Origin: Patescibacteria group bacterium
Lineage (GTDB): Bacteria; Patescibacteriota; Patescibacteriia; SCPX01
Length of the DNA stretch: 38,997 bases
Direction of reading: 5' to 3'
Assembly (NCBI GenBank): GCA_004298615.1
Contig: SCPX01000075.1
Location: 1-38,997, forward strand
Position 1 is the first letter of the stretch, and each line of letters starts with the position of its first letter. Below, in pieces: positions 7,883 through 15,485 of this stretch. Below the pieces are notes generated by a model. The model had not been told where the DNA came from, ran no database searches, and was given only the letters and a program-made list of their open reading frames with translations. Both the position numbers and the translations under genes were made by a program.

Positions 7883-10207
7883 ATGAAGTATAAAGTATTT
7901 AGCATTAAGGAATCATTTGTTTTTTTATTTTTTTGTCTGGCCGTGAGCGGTATTTTTTCGTTTGAGATGGCAAATGAGTCATTAGCCGCGGGCGGTATTT
8001 TAATCAATGAAATATTTTTCAATCCTTCGGGCAGTGATCCGGGAAAAGAGTTTGTTGAATTGTATAATCAGGATTCAAACAGCTATGATCTTAAAAACTG
8101 GTCTTTGAAATTGTCGGACGGAACTTCATTGGCGAAAATCGGATCCATTGCAAGCGATCAGACGACTATTCCGGCTAACGGTTATTTTTTGGTCGGTCTA
8201 AACAATTATGATCAAACTCCAACGGCCGATGTGAAACGATCGGCTTCTTTGCCAAATTCGGCAAAGACTGTTCAATTGTTTGACAATTTAAATGGCGCCA
8301 TTGACAGCGCCTCATACGACGCATCAGTAAGCGAAGGGCAAAGCTGGACGCGAACCAGCCCCCAGCTTCCTACGCCCCAAAATAGCGGTCTGCCAGTTTC
8401 GGTTAGCGCAAATGCAAATTCATCAACCACCGGCGCTAACAGTAATTCCGATGCGCCGACTAACACCAATTCAGGCAATATCAATACTAACGCCAGCTCC
8501 TCGCTTGTTCTTTCCAGTATCATTTTTAACGAAGTTTATCCTAATCCACCGGATGAAAGTACGGAATTTATTGAATTGAAAAACGCGAGCGGATTTGCCG
8601 GATCGCCATTAGGCTGGAAGATTAAAGACGCGAGCGGAGACGAATATAATTTGCCGGACAAAGAGATCGCGAACGGCGCGCTCTGGGTAATTCCTAAATT
8701 AGAGAGCGGAATTTCTTTAAACAATGACGGCGAAACTCTATCATTGATCAATCCGGCCGGCGCCATTGCGGCGACTCTTTCAATCCCCGCCGCTCCGGAA
8801 AGCCAGTCTTACGCCCGAAGCGGCGCGGAAAGCTTTGAATGGACCATCGCTTTGACCGCCGGAGTGGAAAATGTTTTTACGCAAGCTATTTCCGCGCCAG
8901 TCGAAATTGCGGCGCCGGCAAACACAAATTCTTCAGCTTCTAATATTAACGCAAGTAATTCAAACGGTTCGGTTAACGCTAATACAAGTACGAGCGCCAA
9001 TACAAATTCTTCTAAAATCACTATCGATTTTTCTGTTATAAAATTAAGCGAATTAATGCCGAATCCGGCGGGCGACGATGCGGATGGCGAATGGATTGAA
9101 TTGTATAATGGCGGAGACAAAGATATTGATTTGGCCGGCGGATCTTTGAGCGACGCTTCCGGAAAAGCTTATACAATTCCTAAAAATACGAACATTGCCG
9201 CTAAATCGCACAAAGTATTTTATCGCAAACTGACCGGCATTGTCCTTAATAATGATCAAGACGCGATTGATCTGAAAGACTCGTCCGGCAAAAAGATTGA
9301 CAGCGTCTCTTACGCTGACGGAGCGGAAGGAAAATCGTACGCGCTTGGAAAAAACGGCTGGCTTTGGAGTGATCCAACTCCGGACAAAACCAATGTCCAA
9401 GCTGCGGATACTGGAGCCAATGCCAATGAAAATACAAACTCAAACGGTATTAAGCGGGTAGGCGCCACGATCAATGAGGCAAAAAATGCGAAGTCCGGCG
9501 CCATTATCACTGTTTCCGGAATCGTGACGGCGGCATTCGGAGAAATCGCGAAAAATACTTTTTACATACAAGACGATACGGGCGGAATGGCGGTAGTGCT
9601 TGAAAGTACGGCATTGGAAATTTCCCGCGGCGATTTTGTTGTTGTAAAAGGAAAAATGAAAACCAGCGGCGGAGAAAAAATATTGTCCGCGGATGATGAA
9701 AAGCAAATTACGGTTCAATCATCCGGCAATAATGCGGCGGCTTGGCAAATGAATATCGCGGATATTGATTCGCAGTCGCTCGGGCTGTTTATCGGGGTGA
9801 ACGGCAAGGCGGTCGAACTGATTCCCAAAGGATTTATCATTGACGACGGGAGCGGCAGTTTGGCAATATTGCCGCCCGGAGAGACGAGCGCGGAAAAAGG
9901 CCAGATCGCCAGCGTCCAAGGAATATTGAAAAAAACCAAAGACGGCATTGTCTTGATTTTGCGGGACAAAAATGATTTTATTTCCGGAAATGTTTTGGGC
10001 GAAAGCGACCAAAAAAACTTATCAATCGCGGGCGACGGCAAAAAGTATGATATAATTATCCAACTTTTAATTATTATTGTTACGCTGCTTGTCGGGGGCT
10101 ATGCGGCGCGCAAATATTTGCAGAAATATTCTTATGCAACATCAGATACAAAACCTGCCGAAGAATCAAAAAAAGATAGAGATTCTGATTCCGGCTTCGG
10201 ACTTTGA
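7883..10207 (+). CDS. Membrane-anchored lamin-tail domain surface protein
   Basis: About 774 aa. A signal peptide-like segment (VFLFFCLAVSGIFSF) is followed by three lamin-tail domains, each opening with an INEIFFNP / FNEVYPNP / LSELMPNP type strand and containing EFVELYN or EWIELYN, at roughly residues 37-125, 165-285 and 385-490. They are separated by Asn/Thr/Ser-rich linkers. An OB-like module (ITVSGIVTAAFGEIAKNTF, about 530-610) follows, then a C-terminal membrane helix (IIIQLLIIIVTLLVGG) and a short charged tail. It is likely exported and anchored with domains outside. ATG 7883 was chosen because it starts the signal peptide. Its last 74 nt overlap the trigger factor gene out of frame. 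Confidence 0.82.
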   Translation: MKYKVFSIKESFVFLFFCLAVSGIFSFEMANESLAAGGILINEIFFNPSGSDPGKEFVELYNQDSNSYDLKNWSLKLSDGTSLAKIGSIASDQTTIPANGYFLVGLNNYDQTPTADVKRSASLPNSAKTVQLFDNLNGAIDSASYDASVSEGQSWTRTSPQLPTPQNSGLPVSVSANANSSTTGANSNSDAPTNTNSGNINTNASSSLVLSSIIFNEVYPNPPDESTEFIELKNASGFAGSPLGWKIKDASGDEYNLPDKEIANGALWVIPKLESGISLNNDGETLSLINPAGAIAATLSIPAAPESQSYARSGAESFEWTIALTAGVENVFTQAISAPVEIAAPANTNSSASNINASNSNGSVNANTSTSANTNSSKITIDFSVIKLSELMPNPAGDDADGEWIELYNGGDKDIDLAGGSLSDASGKAYTIPKNTNIAAKSHKVFYRKLTGIVLNNDQDAIDLKDSSGKKIDSVSYADGAEGKSYALGKNGWLWSDPTPDKTNVQAADTGANANENTNSNGIKRVGATINEAKNAKSGAIITVSGIVTAAFGEIAKNTFYIQDDTGGMAVVLESTALEISRGDFVVVKGKMKTSGGEKILSADDEKQITVQSSGNNAAAWQMNIADIDSQSLGLFIGVNGKAVELIPKGFIIDDGSGSLAILPPGETSAEKGQIASVQGILKKTKDGIVLILRDKNDFISGNVLGESDQKNLSIAGDGKKYDIIIQLLIIIVTLLVGGYAARKYLQKYSYATSDTKPAEESKKDRDSDSGFGL

Positions 10208-11423
10208 AAATTATTTTTCCCAGGCGCTGGAAGAAGCGCGGAGAGATTTAAAAATTCCCGGATTTCGCCCGGGCAAAGCGCCGGCCGATATCGCGCTGCA
10301 GCGCATTGACCCGAAGCATCTATTGGAGGCGGCGGCCGATTCAGCGGTCCGCCGGACTTTGTATCCTTTGATCGCCGAACAAAAATGGGAGACAATAGGC
10401 GGTCCTGAAGTCAATATTAAAAAAATGGCACGCGGCTCGGATTTTGAATACGAAGCGATTTTTTCGCTGATTCCAGAAATCAAATTGGGCGATTGGAAGG
10501 ATTTGAAAGTTTCAAAAAAACCGGTTGAGGTAAAGGACGATGAAGTGGAAAAAATAATCCTAGACTTGCGCGAACAAAGGGCGGATTTTATTCCCATAGA
10601 CAGAGGCATTACCAAGGGCGATCAAGTGGAGATGGAATATGAAATGTATATGGATAATCTCCGCACGGAAGAGGGAAAACAAAAGACCGATAAAATGATT
10701 ATCGGCCGGGGATTATTTTTGCCGGAAGTGGAAGAAAATCTCATCGGGCTTAAAGCCGGCGACGAAAAATCATTCAAAATAACTTATAAGCAGGATTACG
10801 CGCAAAAAAGATTTGCCGGAAAAGCGGTGGAATTTCGCGTGGCCATAAAGGGCGTTTGCGAAGCCAAATTGCCGGAAGCGACCGATGAGTGGGCGAAAAG
10901 TTTTGGAAATTTTGAAAATATCGGGCAATTGCGCGAAGCGATTAAGAAAAATTTATTAAGCGAGAAAGAAACAAAAGAAGAGGAGAGGACGGAGCTTGAG
11001 GCGCTTGATTTGATTTTGAATACCGCAACATTCGGCGATATTCCGGAAATTTTAGTTAGTTCGGAAACAGAAAATATGCTGGCTGAATTAAAGCAGTCCA
11101 CAGAGCATCAGAAATTGTCTTTTGTCAAATATTTGGAAATGATTAAAAAAACCGAAGATGATTTGCGCAAAGAATTTACAGCCAAAGCCGAGAAGCGGAT
11201 AAAAACGACTTTGATTATCAGAGAAATCGCCAAGCTGGAAAATCTTAAAGTAAGCGATGAGGAAATTGAAGAAGAAATGGAAATCGCCAAAGGCGAGCAC
11301 GCGGGCCACGGGCATAAAGACGAATATTACGAAAGCGGTGAATTCCGCGATCGGCTGGAAAATATTCTCCTGTCGCGCAAAGCGGTTAGATTTATAAAGG
11401 ATCAAATAATCGAGAAAAAGTAG
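10134..11423 (+). CDS. tig: Trigger factor (ribosome-associated chaperone/PPIase)
   Basis: About 429 aa. The N-terminal ribosome-binding domain contains the signature KIPGFRPGKAP (family G-F-R-x-G-K), which docks at the peptide exit tunnel. The central FKBP-like PPIase domain follows (KGDQVEMEYEMY to FRVAIKGV), then the helical C-terminal chaperone arms with the conserved EADLRKEF-like block (EDDLRKEFTAKAEKRI). The start ATG 10134 (MQHQIQNL) fits family N-termini and lies inside the preceding gene, giving a 74-nt overlap. The upstream in-frame residues are translation of the neighbour's DNA and not part of the protein. No SD is visible. Confidence 0.93.
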   Translation: MQHQIQNLPKNQKKIEILIPASDFENYFSQALEEARRDLKIPGFRPGKAPADIALQRIDPKHLLEAAADSAVRRTLYPLIAEQKWETIGGPEVNIKKMARGSDFEYEAIFSLIPEIKLGDWKDLKVSKKPVEVKDDEVEKIILDLREQRADFIPIDRGITKGDQVEMEYEMYMDNLRTEEGKQKTDKMIIGRGLFLPEVEENLIGLKAGDEKSFKITYKQDYAQKRFAGKAVEFRVAIKGVCEAKLPEATDEWAKSFGNFENIGQLREAIKKNLLSEKETKEEERTELEALDLILNTATFGDIPEILVSSETENMLAELKQSTEHQKLSFVKYLEMIKKTEDDLRKEFTAKAEKRIKTTLIIREIAKLENLKVSDEEIEEEMEIAKGEHAGHGHKDEYYESGEFRDRLENILLSRKAVRFIKDQIIEKK

Positions 11424-11427
11424 TATT

Positions 11428-11525
11428 GTTCGCCGCTCGGAGTAGACCAATTTTCTTCTGCGGAACTCGCTCGCTTACGCTTCGCTCAAACAGTCCTCGT
11501 GCGAAAATTGGCTGATCCTCGCGGC
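11428..11525. repeat. Palindromic intergenic element
   Basis: Outer arms CGCCGCTCGGAG / CTGATCCTCGCGGCG and inner arms CCAATTTTC / GAAAATTGG enclose about 40 nt containing alternating CTCGCT/CGCTTCGCTC words. The whole spacer between tig and nfo can fold as one long imperfect hairpin. No coding potential is seen. Confidence 0.65.
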
Positions 11526-11556
11526 GATGTCAAGGCAAAGAATCATTATCCGCGCT

Positions 11557-12390
11557 ATGTACTTTGGCGCTCACATCTCCATTGCTAAAAATATTTTAGA
11601 AGCGCCCAAAAGGGCCAAGGATTTGGGTTGCGAAGTTTTTCAGATTTTTACACGCTCGCCGCAGGGCGGACCAACACCGGAAATCAGTGAAGAAATGGGC
11701 AAAAAATTCCGCGCCGAATGCGAAAAATACGGCCTGGCGGACTATGTAGTGCATACGCCGTATTTTATAAATTTGGGTTCAAAAAGCAGCCGGATTTTTT
11801 ACGGATCAGTCAGCGCCATCCGTCAGGAATTGGAAAGAGCGAGTATGCTCGGCGCCAAATATGTGATGACGCATTTGGGCAGCGGCAAGGATTTGGGACG
11901 AGCCGAGGGCATTGAACAAACAGTCAAGGGATTAAAAAAAATAGTGGAAGATTATAATGGAAAAACAGAATTGCTAATTGAAAATTCAGCCGGAGCGGGC
12001 GAAATAATCGGGGATCAATTTGAAGAAATCGCGGAAATATTAAACAGCGTTGACCATAAAAAATTATCCGGCGTGTGTTTTGATACTTGCCACGCGTTTT
12101 CATCAGGCTATGATCTAAGAACCCTGGAGACCGTAAGCCGGACATTTGATGAATTTGACAAAACAATCGGCCTTGATCGCGTCAAATGGTTTCATTTGAA
12201 CGACTCCAAATTTGAAATTTTTAATCACAAAGATCGGCATGAGCACATTGGCAAAGGGTTTATCGGTCTAGAAGGTTTTAGAACTGTTGTGAATTTTTCA
12301 AAATTCAAAAATCTGGGTGGTGTGATTGAAACGCCGCCGGACGGCGTGGCGGATGATATCACAGTTTTGAAGGAGTTAAGAAAAAAATAA
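11557..12390 (+). CDS. nfo: Endonuclease IV (AP endonuclease)
   Basis: About 277 aa. A TIM-barrel AP endonuclease with trinuclear zinc site, cutting 5' of abasic sites in base excision repair. Metal-ligand blocks are visible in order: THLGSG, IENSAG, CFDTCHAF, WFHLNDSK, DRHEHIGKG and VIETPPDG. I chose ATG 11557 (MYFGAHISIAKN) because family proteins begin with this strand; 10 further in-frame residues upstream arise from the palindromic spacer. The last codons run into an A-rich stretch that doubles as the T-run of the opposite-strand csrA terminator. No SD is visible. Confidence 0.94.
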   Translation: MYFGAHISIAKNILEAPKRAKDLGCEVFQIFTRSPQGGPTPEISEEMGKKFRAECEKYGLADYVVHTPYFINLGSKSSRIFYGSVSAIRQELERASMLGAKYVMTHLGSGKDLGRAEGIEQTVKGLKKIVEDYNGKTELLIENSAGAGEIIGDQFEEIAEILNSVDHKKLSGVCFDTCHAFSSGYDLRTLETVSRTFDEFDKTIGLDRVKWFHLNDSKFEIFNHKDRHEHIGKGFIGLEGFRTVVNFSKFKNLGGVIETPPDGVADDITVLKELRKK

Positions 12391-12412
12391 GGGGATTCAA
12401 AAATGAATCCCC
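12391..12412 (-). terminator. Intrinsic terminator of the csrA-like gene
   Basis: Perfect 9-bp hairpin (GGGGATTCA, 4-nt loop, TGAATCCCC). Read on the minus strand it is followed by TTATTTTTTT. It abuts the nfo stop codon and may also stall convergent transcription. Confidence 0.85.
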
Positions 12413-12440
12413 TATGGAATGAGTAGCGTCCTTAATGCGC

Positions 12441-12758
12441 TTAAGCGCATTTCTTTACTTTGTCAAGAAATTTCTGCAGTAAGTTCCGTTTGCGCGGAGA
12501 TGCCGATTTCAAAATCTCTTTTGTCGGAATATAAATCTCTGATCGCAGAATGGTGAAATGCCGCGGCGCATCAAACGATATCTTTACTTGACCACTTTCA
12601 ATATTGATGTCATCAACTTTAATTATGATCGTAGAATTGATCAGAGGTATAATATCGTCGCGCTTAGCGCTTTGAGCTATATCAGTTAGACACTGTTTCT
12701 CTTCCGATCTTACAAATAAAACAACTTTTTCATTCCTCCGTCTAGTTAATACTAACAT
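12441..12758 (-). CDS. csrA: CsrA-like RNA-binding regulator, enlarged
   Basis: A 105-aa protein with CsrA ends: MLVLTRRRNEKVVL at the N-terminus (canonical MLILTRR) and GQVKISFDAPRHFTILRSEIY matching the beta4/beta5 region with the RNA-contacting Arg. Canonical CsrA is about 60 aa. Here roughly 25 residues are inserted between beta1 and beta2 and a Lys/Arg-rich tail of about 25 residues is added. CsrA dimers bind GGA motifs at SD regions and block or stabilise mRNAs. The gene has its own promoter and its SD region has repeated GGA/GGG motifs 7-17 nt before the ATG, compatible with autoregulation (inference). Confidence 0.8.
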   Translation of the reverse strand: MLVLTRRRNEKVVLFVRSEEKQCLTDIAQSAKRDDIIPLINSTIIIKVDDINIESGQVKISFDAPRHFTILRSEIYIPTKEILKSASPRKRNLLQKFLDKVKKCA

Positions 12759-12843
12759 TTTTCCCTCCCTTCCTCCATTGTTGGTTGTTAAGTGTATTTA
12801 AACGGCAAAAAGCCGATAAATTAAAGAACAAAATAGTAAAGAT

Positions 12844-12872
12844 ATGATATAGGCAATGTTGCGTCTTGTCAA
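12844..12872 (-). promoter_or_regulatory. csrA-like gene promoter
   Basis: Minus strand TTGACA, 17 nt, TATCAT. Start of transcription about 12837 gives a 78-nt leader containing a small CGGC/GCCG hairpin. The -35 box overlaps the -35 of the tRNA promoter on the other strand. Confidence 0.75.
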
Positions 12873-12894
12873 GAGGGGTGTGGTTTGGTAAACT
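12866..12894 (+). promoter_or_regulatory. Promoter of tRNA-Arg/tRNA-Lys
   Basis: TTGTCA, 17 nt, TAAACT with TGG before it (extended -10). The tRNA-Arg starts 10 nt downstream of the -10. Confidence 0.65.
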
Positions 12895-12903
12895 TTATTT
12901 CGC

Positions 12904-12975
12904 GCCCTTGTAGTATAATGGATAGAACGCTTGGCTTCGAACCAAGAGATGGGGGTTCGATTCCCTCCGAGGGCA
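12904..12975 (+). tRNA. tRNA-Arg (anticodon TCG)
   Basis: Cloverleaf with acceptor GCCCTTG/CGAGGGC, anticodon stem CTTGG/CCAAG and loop CTTCGAA, T-loop TTCGATT. CCA is not encoded. The D-stem has one mismatch. Confidence 0.93.
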
Positions 12976-13004
12976 AATACGAAGCATTTGAAAATATAAG
13001 TTGG

Positions 13005-13077
13005 GCCTCGTTAGCTCAGTTGGTAGAGCAGCTCCCTCTTAAGGAGATTGTCGGGGGTTCGAATCCCTCACGGGGCA
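13005..13077 (+). tRNA. tRNA-Lys (anticodon CTT)
   Basis: Acceptor GCCTCGT/ACGGGGC, D-arm GCTC/GAGC, anticodon loop CTCTTAA, T-loop TTCGAAT. Pair 27-43 is a G-A mismatch. CCA is not encoded. Confidence 0.93.
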
Positions 13078-13099
13078 AATACAAAGTATTTGACTAAGA

Positions 13100-13200
13100 G
13101 CGACACACTTGATGTGTGTCGCGATGGGATTCGAAGGGCGCGAGTGCGCGCAGCGCCCCGGACTCCGAGTCGGAGCGAGGAGGTATCCCTACACGGGGCA
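13100..13200. repeat. Hairpins and partial tRNA 3'-end copy
   Basis: A perfect 8-bp hairpin (13100-13122, GCGACACA/TGTGTCGC) is followed by a T-arm-like GGGATTCGAA, a GC-rich palindromic stretch, and then ATCCCTACACGGGGCA (13185-13200), which copies the last 15 nt of the tRNA-Lys with one insertion. It looks like a tRNA 3' end split by a GC-rich insert. Confidence 0.6.
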
Positions 13201-13212
13201 TTTGGAATATTT

Positions 13213-13725
13213 ATGGAAAAAGTAATCTTGGTTGATAAAAAAGATAAAGAGGTGGGAATTGAAGAAAAATTAAAAGCGCATAAAGATGGAAAATTGCACA
13301 GAGCATTTTCCATTTTTGTTTTTAATGCAAAAGGCGAACTTTTACTGCAAAAACGCGCCAAAGAAAAATACCACTCGGGCGGCTTGTGGTCTAATACTTG
13401 TTGCGGACATCCGCGGCCTAAAGAGATTTTGGAAAATGCGGCTCGCCGAAGATTGAGAGAGGAAATGGGCTTTGATTGTTCGCTTAATCATTTGAAATCC
13501 GCTTGTTTTATCTATAAAGTAAAAATCAACGATCTTTTTGAAAACGAATACGACCATATTTTTATTGGGAAGTCTAATCAAGACCCGCTGCCAAATTCGA
13601 AGGAAGTGGATGAATATAAATGGATAGCCATGAACGATCTTAGAAAAGATATTTCATTACATCCTAATAAATACACTTACTGGTTCAAAGCGTCTATAGA
13701 AAATGTTTTGAAATCTATAAAATAA
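13213..13725 (+). CDS. idi: Isopentenyl-diphosphate delta-isomerase, type 1
   Basis: A 170-aa Nudix-fold type I IPP isomerase, interconverting isopentenyl and dimethylallyl diphosphate for isoprenoid synthesis. Visible landmarks are WSNTCCGHPRP (catalytic Cys and metal His), RRLREEMG (Nudix-like helix) and the acidic block EVDEYKW before the C-terminal YTYWFKASIE. Start ATG 13213 gives family length; the long in-frame stretch upstream is read-through of the tRNA-Lys 3' region. No SD is seen. It has its own terminator 28 nt after the stop. No other isoprenoid gene lies nearby. Confidence 0.92.
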   Translation: MEKVILVDKKDKEVGIEEKLKAHKDGKLHRAFSIFVFNAKGELLLQKRAKEKYHSGGLWSNTCCGHPRPKEILENAARRRLREEMGFDCSLNHLKSACFIYKVKINDLFENEYDHIFIGKSNQDPLPNSKEVDEYKWIAMNDLRKDISLHPNKYTYWFKASIENVLKSIK

Positions 13726-13753
13726 TTGCTTGTATTGATAGTCGGAGCGAAGC

Positions 13754-13787
13754 ATATCTACTACACTGTGTAGTAGATATTATTTTT
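13754..13787 (+). terminator. Intrinsic terminator after idi
   Basis: 12-bp perfect stem ATATCTACTACA/TGTAGTAGATAT with a 3-nt loop, followed by TATTTTT. Confidence 0.88.
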
Positions 13788-13823
13788 ACAGCGAGGGATC
13801 CCCTGCCTTTGATTTATTTTTTA

Positions 13824-13832
13824 TGATATAAT
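13824..13832 (+). promoter_or_regulatory. Extended -10 promoter of trxA
   Basis: TGATATAAT with no good -35. Predicted start about 13839, leader 23 nt. Confidence 0.65.
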
Positions 13833-13861
13833 GCGATTATTAAAGTTAAGCCATTTAAATT

Positions 13862-14182
13862 ATGTCCTTAAAATTTGACGAGAAAAATTTCAACGAAGAA
13901 GTGATTAAATCAGAAACACCGGTTATTGTGGATTTTTGGGCTGAATGGTGCGGACCTTGCCACATTATGTCGCCGATCATTGATGAAGTTGCGAAAGAAT
14001 TTGAGGGAAAAACCAAAATCGGCAAAGTTAATGTGGATGAGAATCAGGTTATATCCAGTAAATATGGAATAATGAGCATCCCGACAATTTTAGCATTCAA
14101 AGACGGGAAGGTAATCGGACAATTAGTAGGCGCGCGGCCAAAAAAAGACATAGTGGATCTTATTAAAAAAGTTATTGTTTAG
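13862..14182 (+). CDS. trxA: Thioredoxin
   Basis: A 106-aa thioredoxin, cytoplasmic disulfide reductase. The redox centre is FWAEWCGPCHIMSPI (WCGPC, residues about 31-35), and the cis-proline is in MSIPTILAFKDG. Length and order of elements are typical. It is read from an extended -10 promoter and lacks an SD. The rnhB gene follows with only 33 nt before its likely GTG start, and a parS palindrome lies in that spacer. A thioredoxin reductase is not in the window. Confidence 0.96.
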   Translation: MSLKFDEKNFNEEVIKSETPVIVDFWAEWCGPCHIMSPIIDEVAKEFEGKTKIGKVNVDENQVISSKYGIMSIPTILAFKDGKVIGQLVGARPKKDIVDLIKKVIV

Positions 14183-14188
14183 TTGAAA

Positions 14189-14204
14189 TGTTCCACGTGG
14201 AACA
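14189..14204. promoter_or_regulatory. parS site 1
   Basis: Perfect 16-bp palindrome TGTTCCACGTGGAACA, matching the bacterial parS consensus TGTTNCACGTGNAACA. It lies between trxA and rnhB. Confidence 0.85.
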
Positions 14205-14215
14205 TTTTCATATTT

Positions 14216-14860
14216 GTGTCTAAAACAGCCATTAAACCGGATTTTACTGAAGAAAATTCGCTTTGGGATAACGGATATAGCAATGTATGCGGAATAGATG
14301 AGGTTGGGCGCGGATGCTGGGCCGGTCCGCTTGTTGCCGGAGCTGTAATATTTAGTGTAAATCCCGAAGTTGGGATAAAAGAACTGGGGCAAATAACTGA
14401 TTCTAAGAAAATAAGCCCTAAAAAACGCGAACAATTAGCTGAATTTATCATTCATTATTCAAAACATTGGGGTATAGGATATGTAGACTCGAAAGAGTTG
14501 GATAGAATAGGGCTTTCTAGCGCAAATACGCTTGCCATGGAGAGGGCTGTGAACAATCTTGGAAATAAACCAGATTTTAGTTTAATTGATGGAAATGTGA
14601 TGATGGTGCGTCCAAATATAGGTTTAAATAAAAATATTGTGAAAGGCGACTCAAAATCAATCAGTATTGCTGCGGCATCTATTTTAGCAAAGGTATTTCG
14701 GGATAAATTAATGAATTCTATTGATTCTGACTATCCGGAGTATGGATTCCGTGAGCATAAAGGATATGGTACAAGCTTGCACAGAAAGAGCATACAAAAA
14801 AACGGCATATTGCCAATTCACCGCATGACATTTGCGCCAATTAAAGAATTAAGCAAATAA
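14216..14860 (+). CDS. rnhB: Ribonuclease HII
   Basis: A 214-aa type 2 RNase H that removes ribonucleotides and RNA primers from DNA. CGIDEVGRGCWAGPLVAGAV carries the first Asp-Glu pair of the active site, DSKKISPKKRE follows, LIDGN holds the third acidic residue, and KGDSKSISIAAASILAKV the fourth. There is no ATG near the expected N-terminus. GTG 14216 (VSKTAIKPDF) is preferred; TTG 14183 would place the parS palindrome inside the coding sequence. It is bracketed by two parS sites and probably cotranscribed with trxA. Confidence 0.92.
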   Translation: MSKTAIKPDFTEENSLWDNGYSNVCGIDEVGRGCWAGPLVAGAVIFSVNPEVGIKELGQITDSKKISPKKREQLAEFIIHYSKHWGIGYVDSKELDRIGLSSANTLAMERAVNNLGNKPDFSLIDGNVMMVRPNIGLNKNIVKGDSKSISIAAASILAKVFRDKLMNSIDSDYPEYGFREHKGYGTSLHRKSIQKNGILPIHRMTFAPIKELSK

Positions 14861-14876
14861 TGTTCCACGTGGAACA
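14861..14876. promoter_or_regulatory. parS site 2
   Basis: Second identical copy of TGTTCCACGTGGAACA, immediately after the rnhB stop codon. Confidence 0.85.
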
Positions 14877-14894
14877 TTTATTCTAAAATATGAT

Positions 14895-15485
14895 ATGATA
14901 GGAACAAATGTGAATCAAAAAGCGGTTCAGACATCTTTTGAAAATGAGACAGTGATTGCTCCAAAAGAGGTTCTGCAATATTGCGGCGTAAAGCCGGGAA
15001 TGAATTTAGCTGATTTAGGTTGCGGGCCAAATGGCTATTTTGCCATTCCGATGGCAAAAATAATAGGTCCCGGCTCAAAAGTATATGCTGTTGATATTAT
15101 AAAAGCATCATTGCAGTCGTTAAAAAGCAAAGCTGATTTAGTTGGATTGTCAAATATTATTACAATCTGGTCAAATCTTGAAAAAGTTGGAGCCGTCAAT
15201 GTTCCACGTGGAACAATTGATATGTGTTTTATAGTGAATACGCTATATCAATCAAATCAGCATCGCGAAATTCTCATTGAAACCGCCTCGCTAATAAAAC
15301 CGAACGGAAAGATTGTGATAATCGATTGGGAAAAAGATACAGGAGGAGCCGGACCACTGAATAACCAGCGTATATCAAGGGAAAATCTTAAGAAAATAGC
15401 TGATGAAATAGGATTGAGAACTATTAATGAGTTTATGGCGAGTAAATTCCATTTTGGGCTAATTTTAGATAAAATTGTATCATAA
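14895..15485 (+). CDS. Class I SAM-dependent methyltransferase
   Basis: A 196-aa Rossmann-fold methyltransferase of UbiE/MenG-like type. Motif I is LADLGCGPNGYFAIP (about residues 37-51), motif II/acidic loop is VYAVDIIKASLQ, and the post-I region reads IDMCFIVNTLYQ and NGKIVIIDWEKD. The substrate is unknown. A third parS palindrome is embedded in frame and encodes the residues VPRG. It starts 19 nt after parS site 2 and its end overlaps the yraN reading frame by 11 nt. No SD is seen. Confidence 0.85.
   Translation: MIGTNVNQKAVQTSFENETVIAPKEVLQYCGVKPGMNLADLGCGPNGYFAIPMAKIIGPGSKVYAVDIIKASLQSLKSKADLVGLSNIITIWSNLEKVGAVNVPRGTIDMCFIVNTLYQSNQHREILIETASLIKPNGKIVIIDWEKDTGGAGPLNNQRISRENLKKIADEIGLRTINEFMASKFHFGLILDKIVS
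15200..15215. promoter_or_regulatory. parS site 3 (inside a coding sequence)
   Basis: Third identical copy of TGTTCCACGTGGAACA, within the methyltransferase gene. Confidence 0.85.

Noticed and set aside
12885-13097. Plus-strand ORF of 70 codons
   Set aside because: It is read-through of tRNA-Arg and tRNA-Lys, not a protein.
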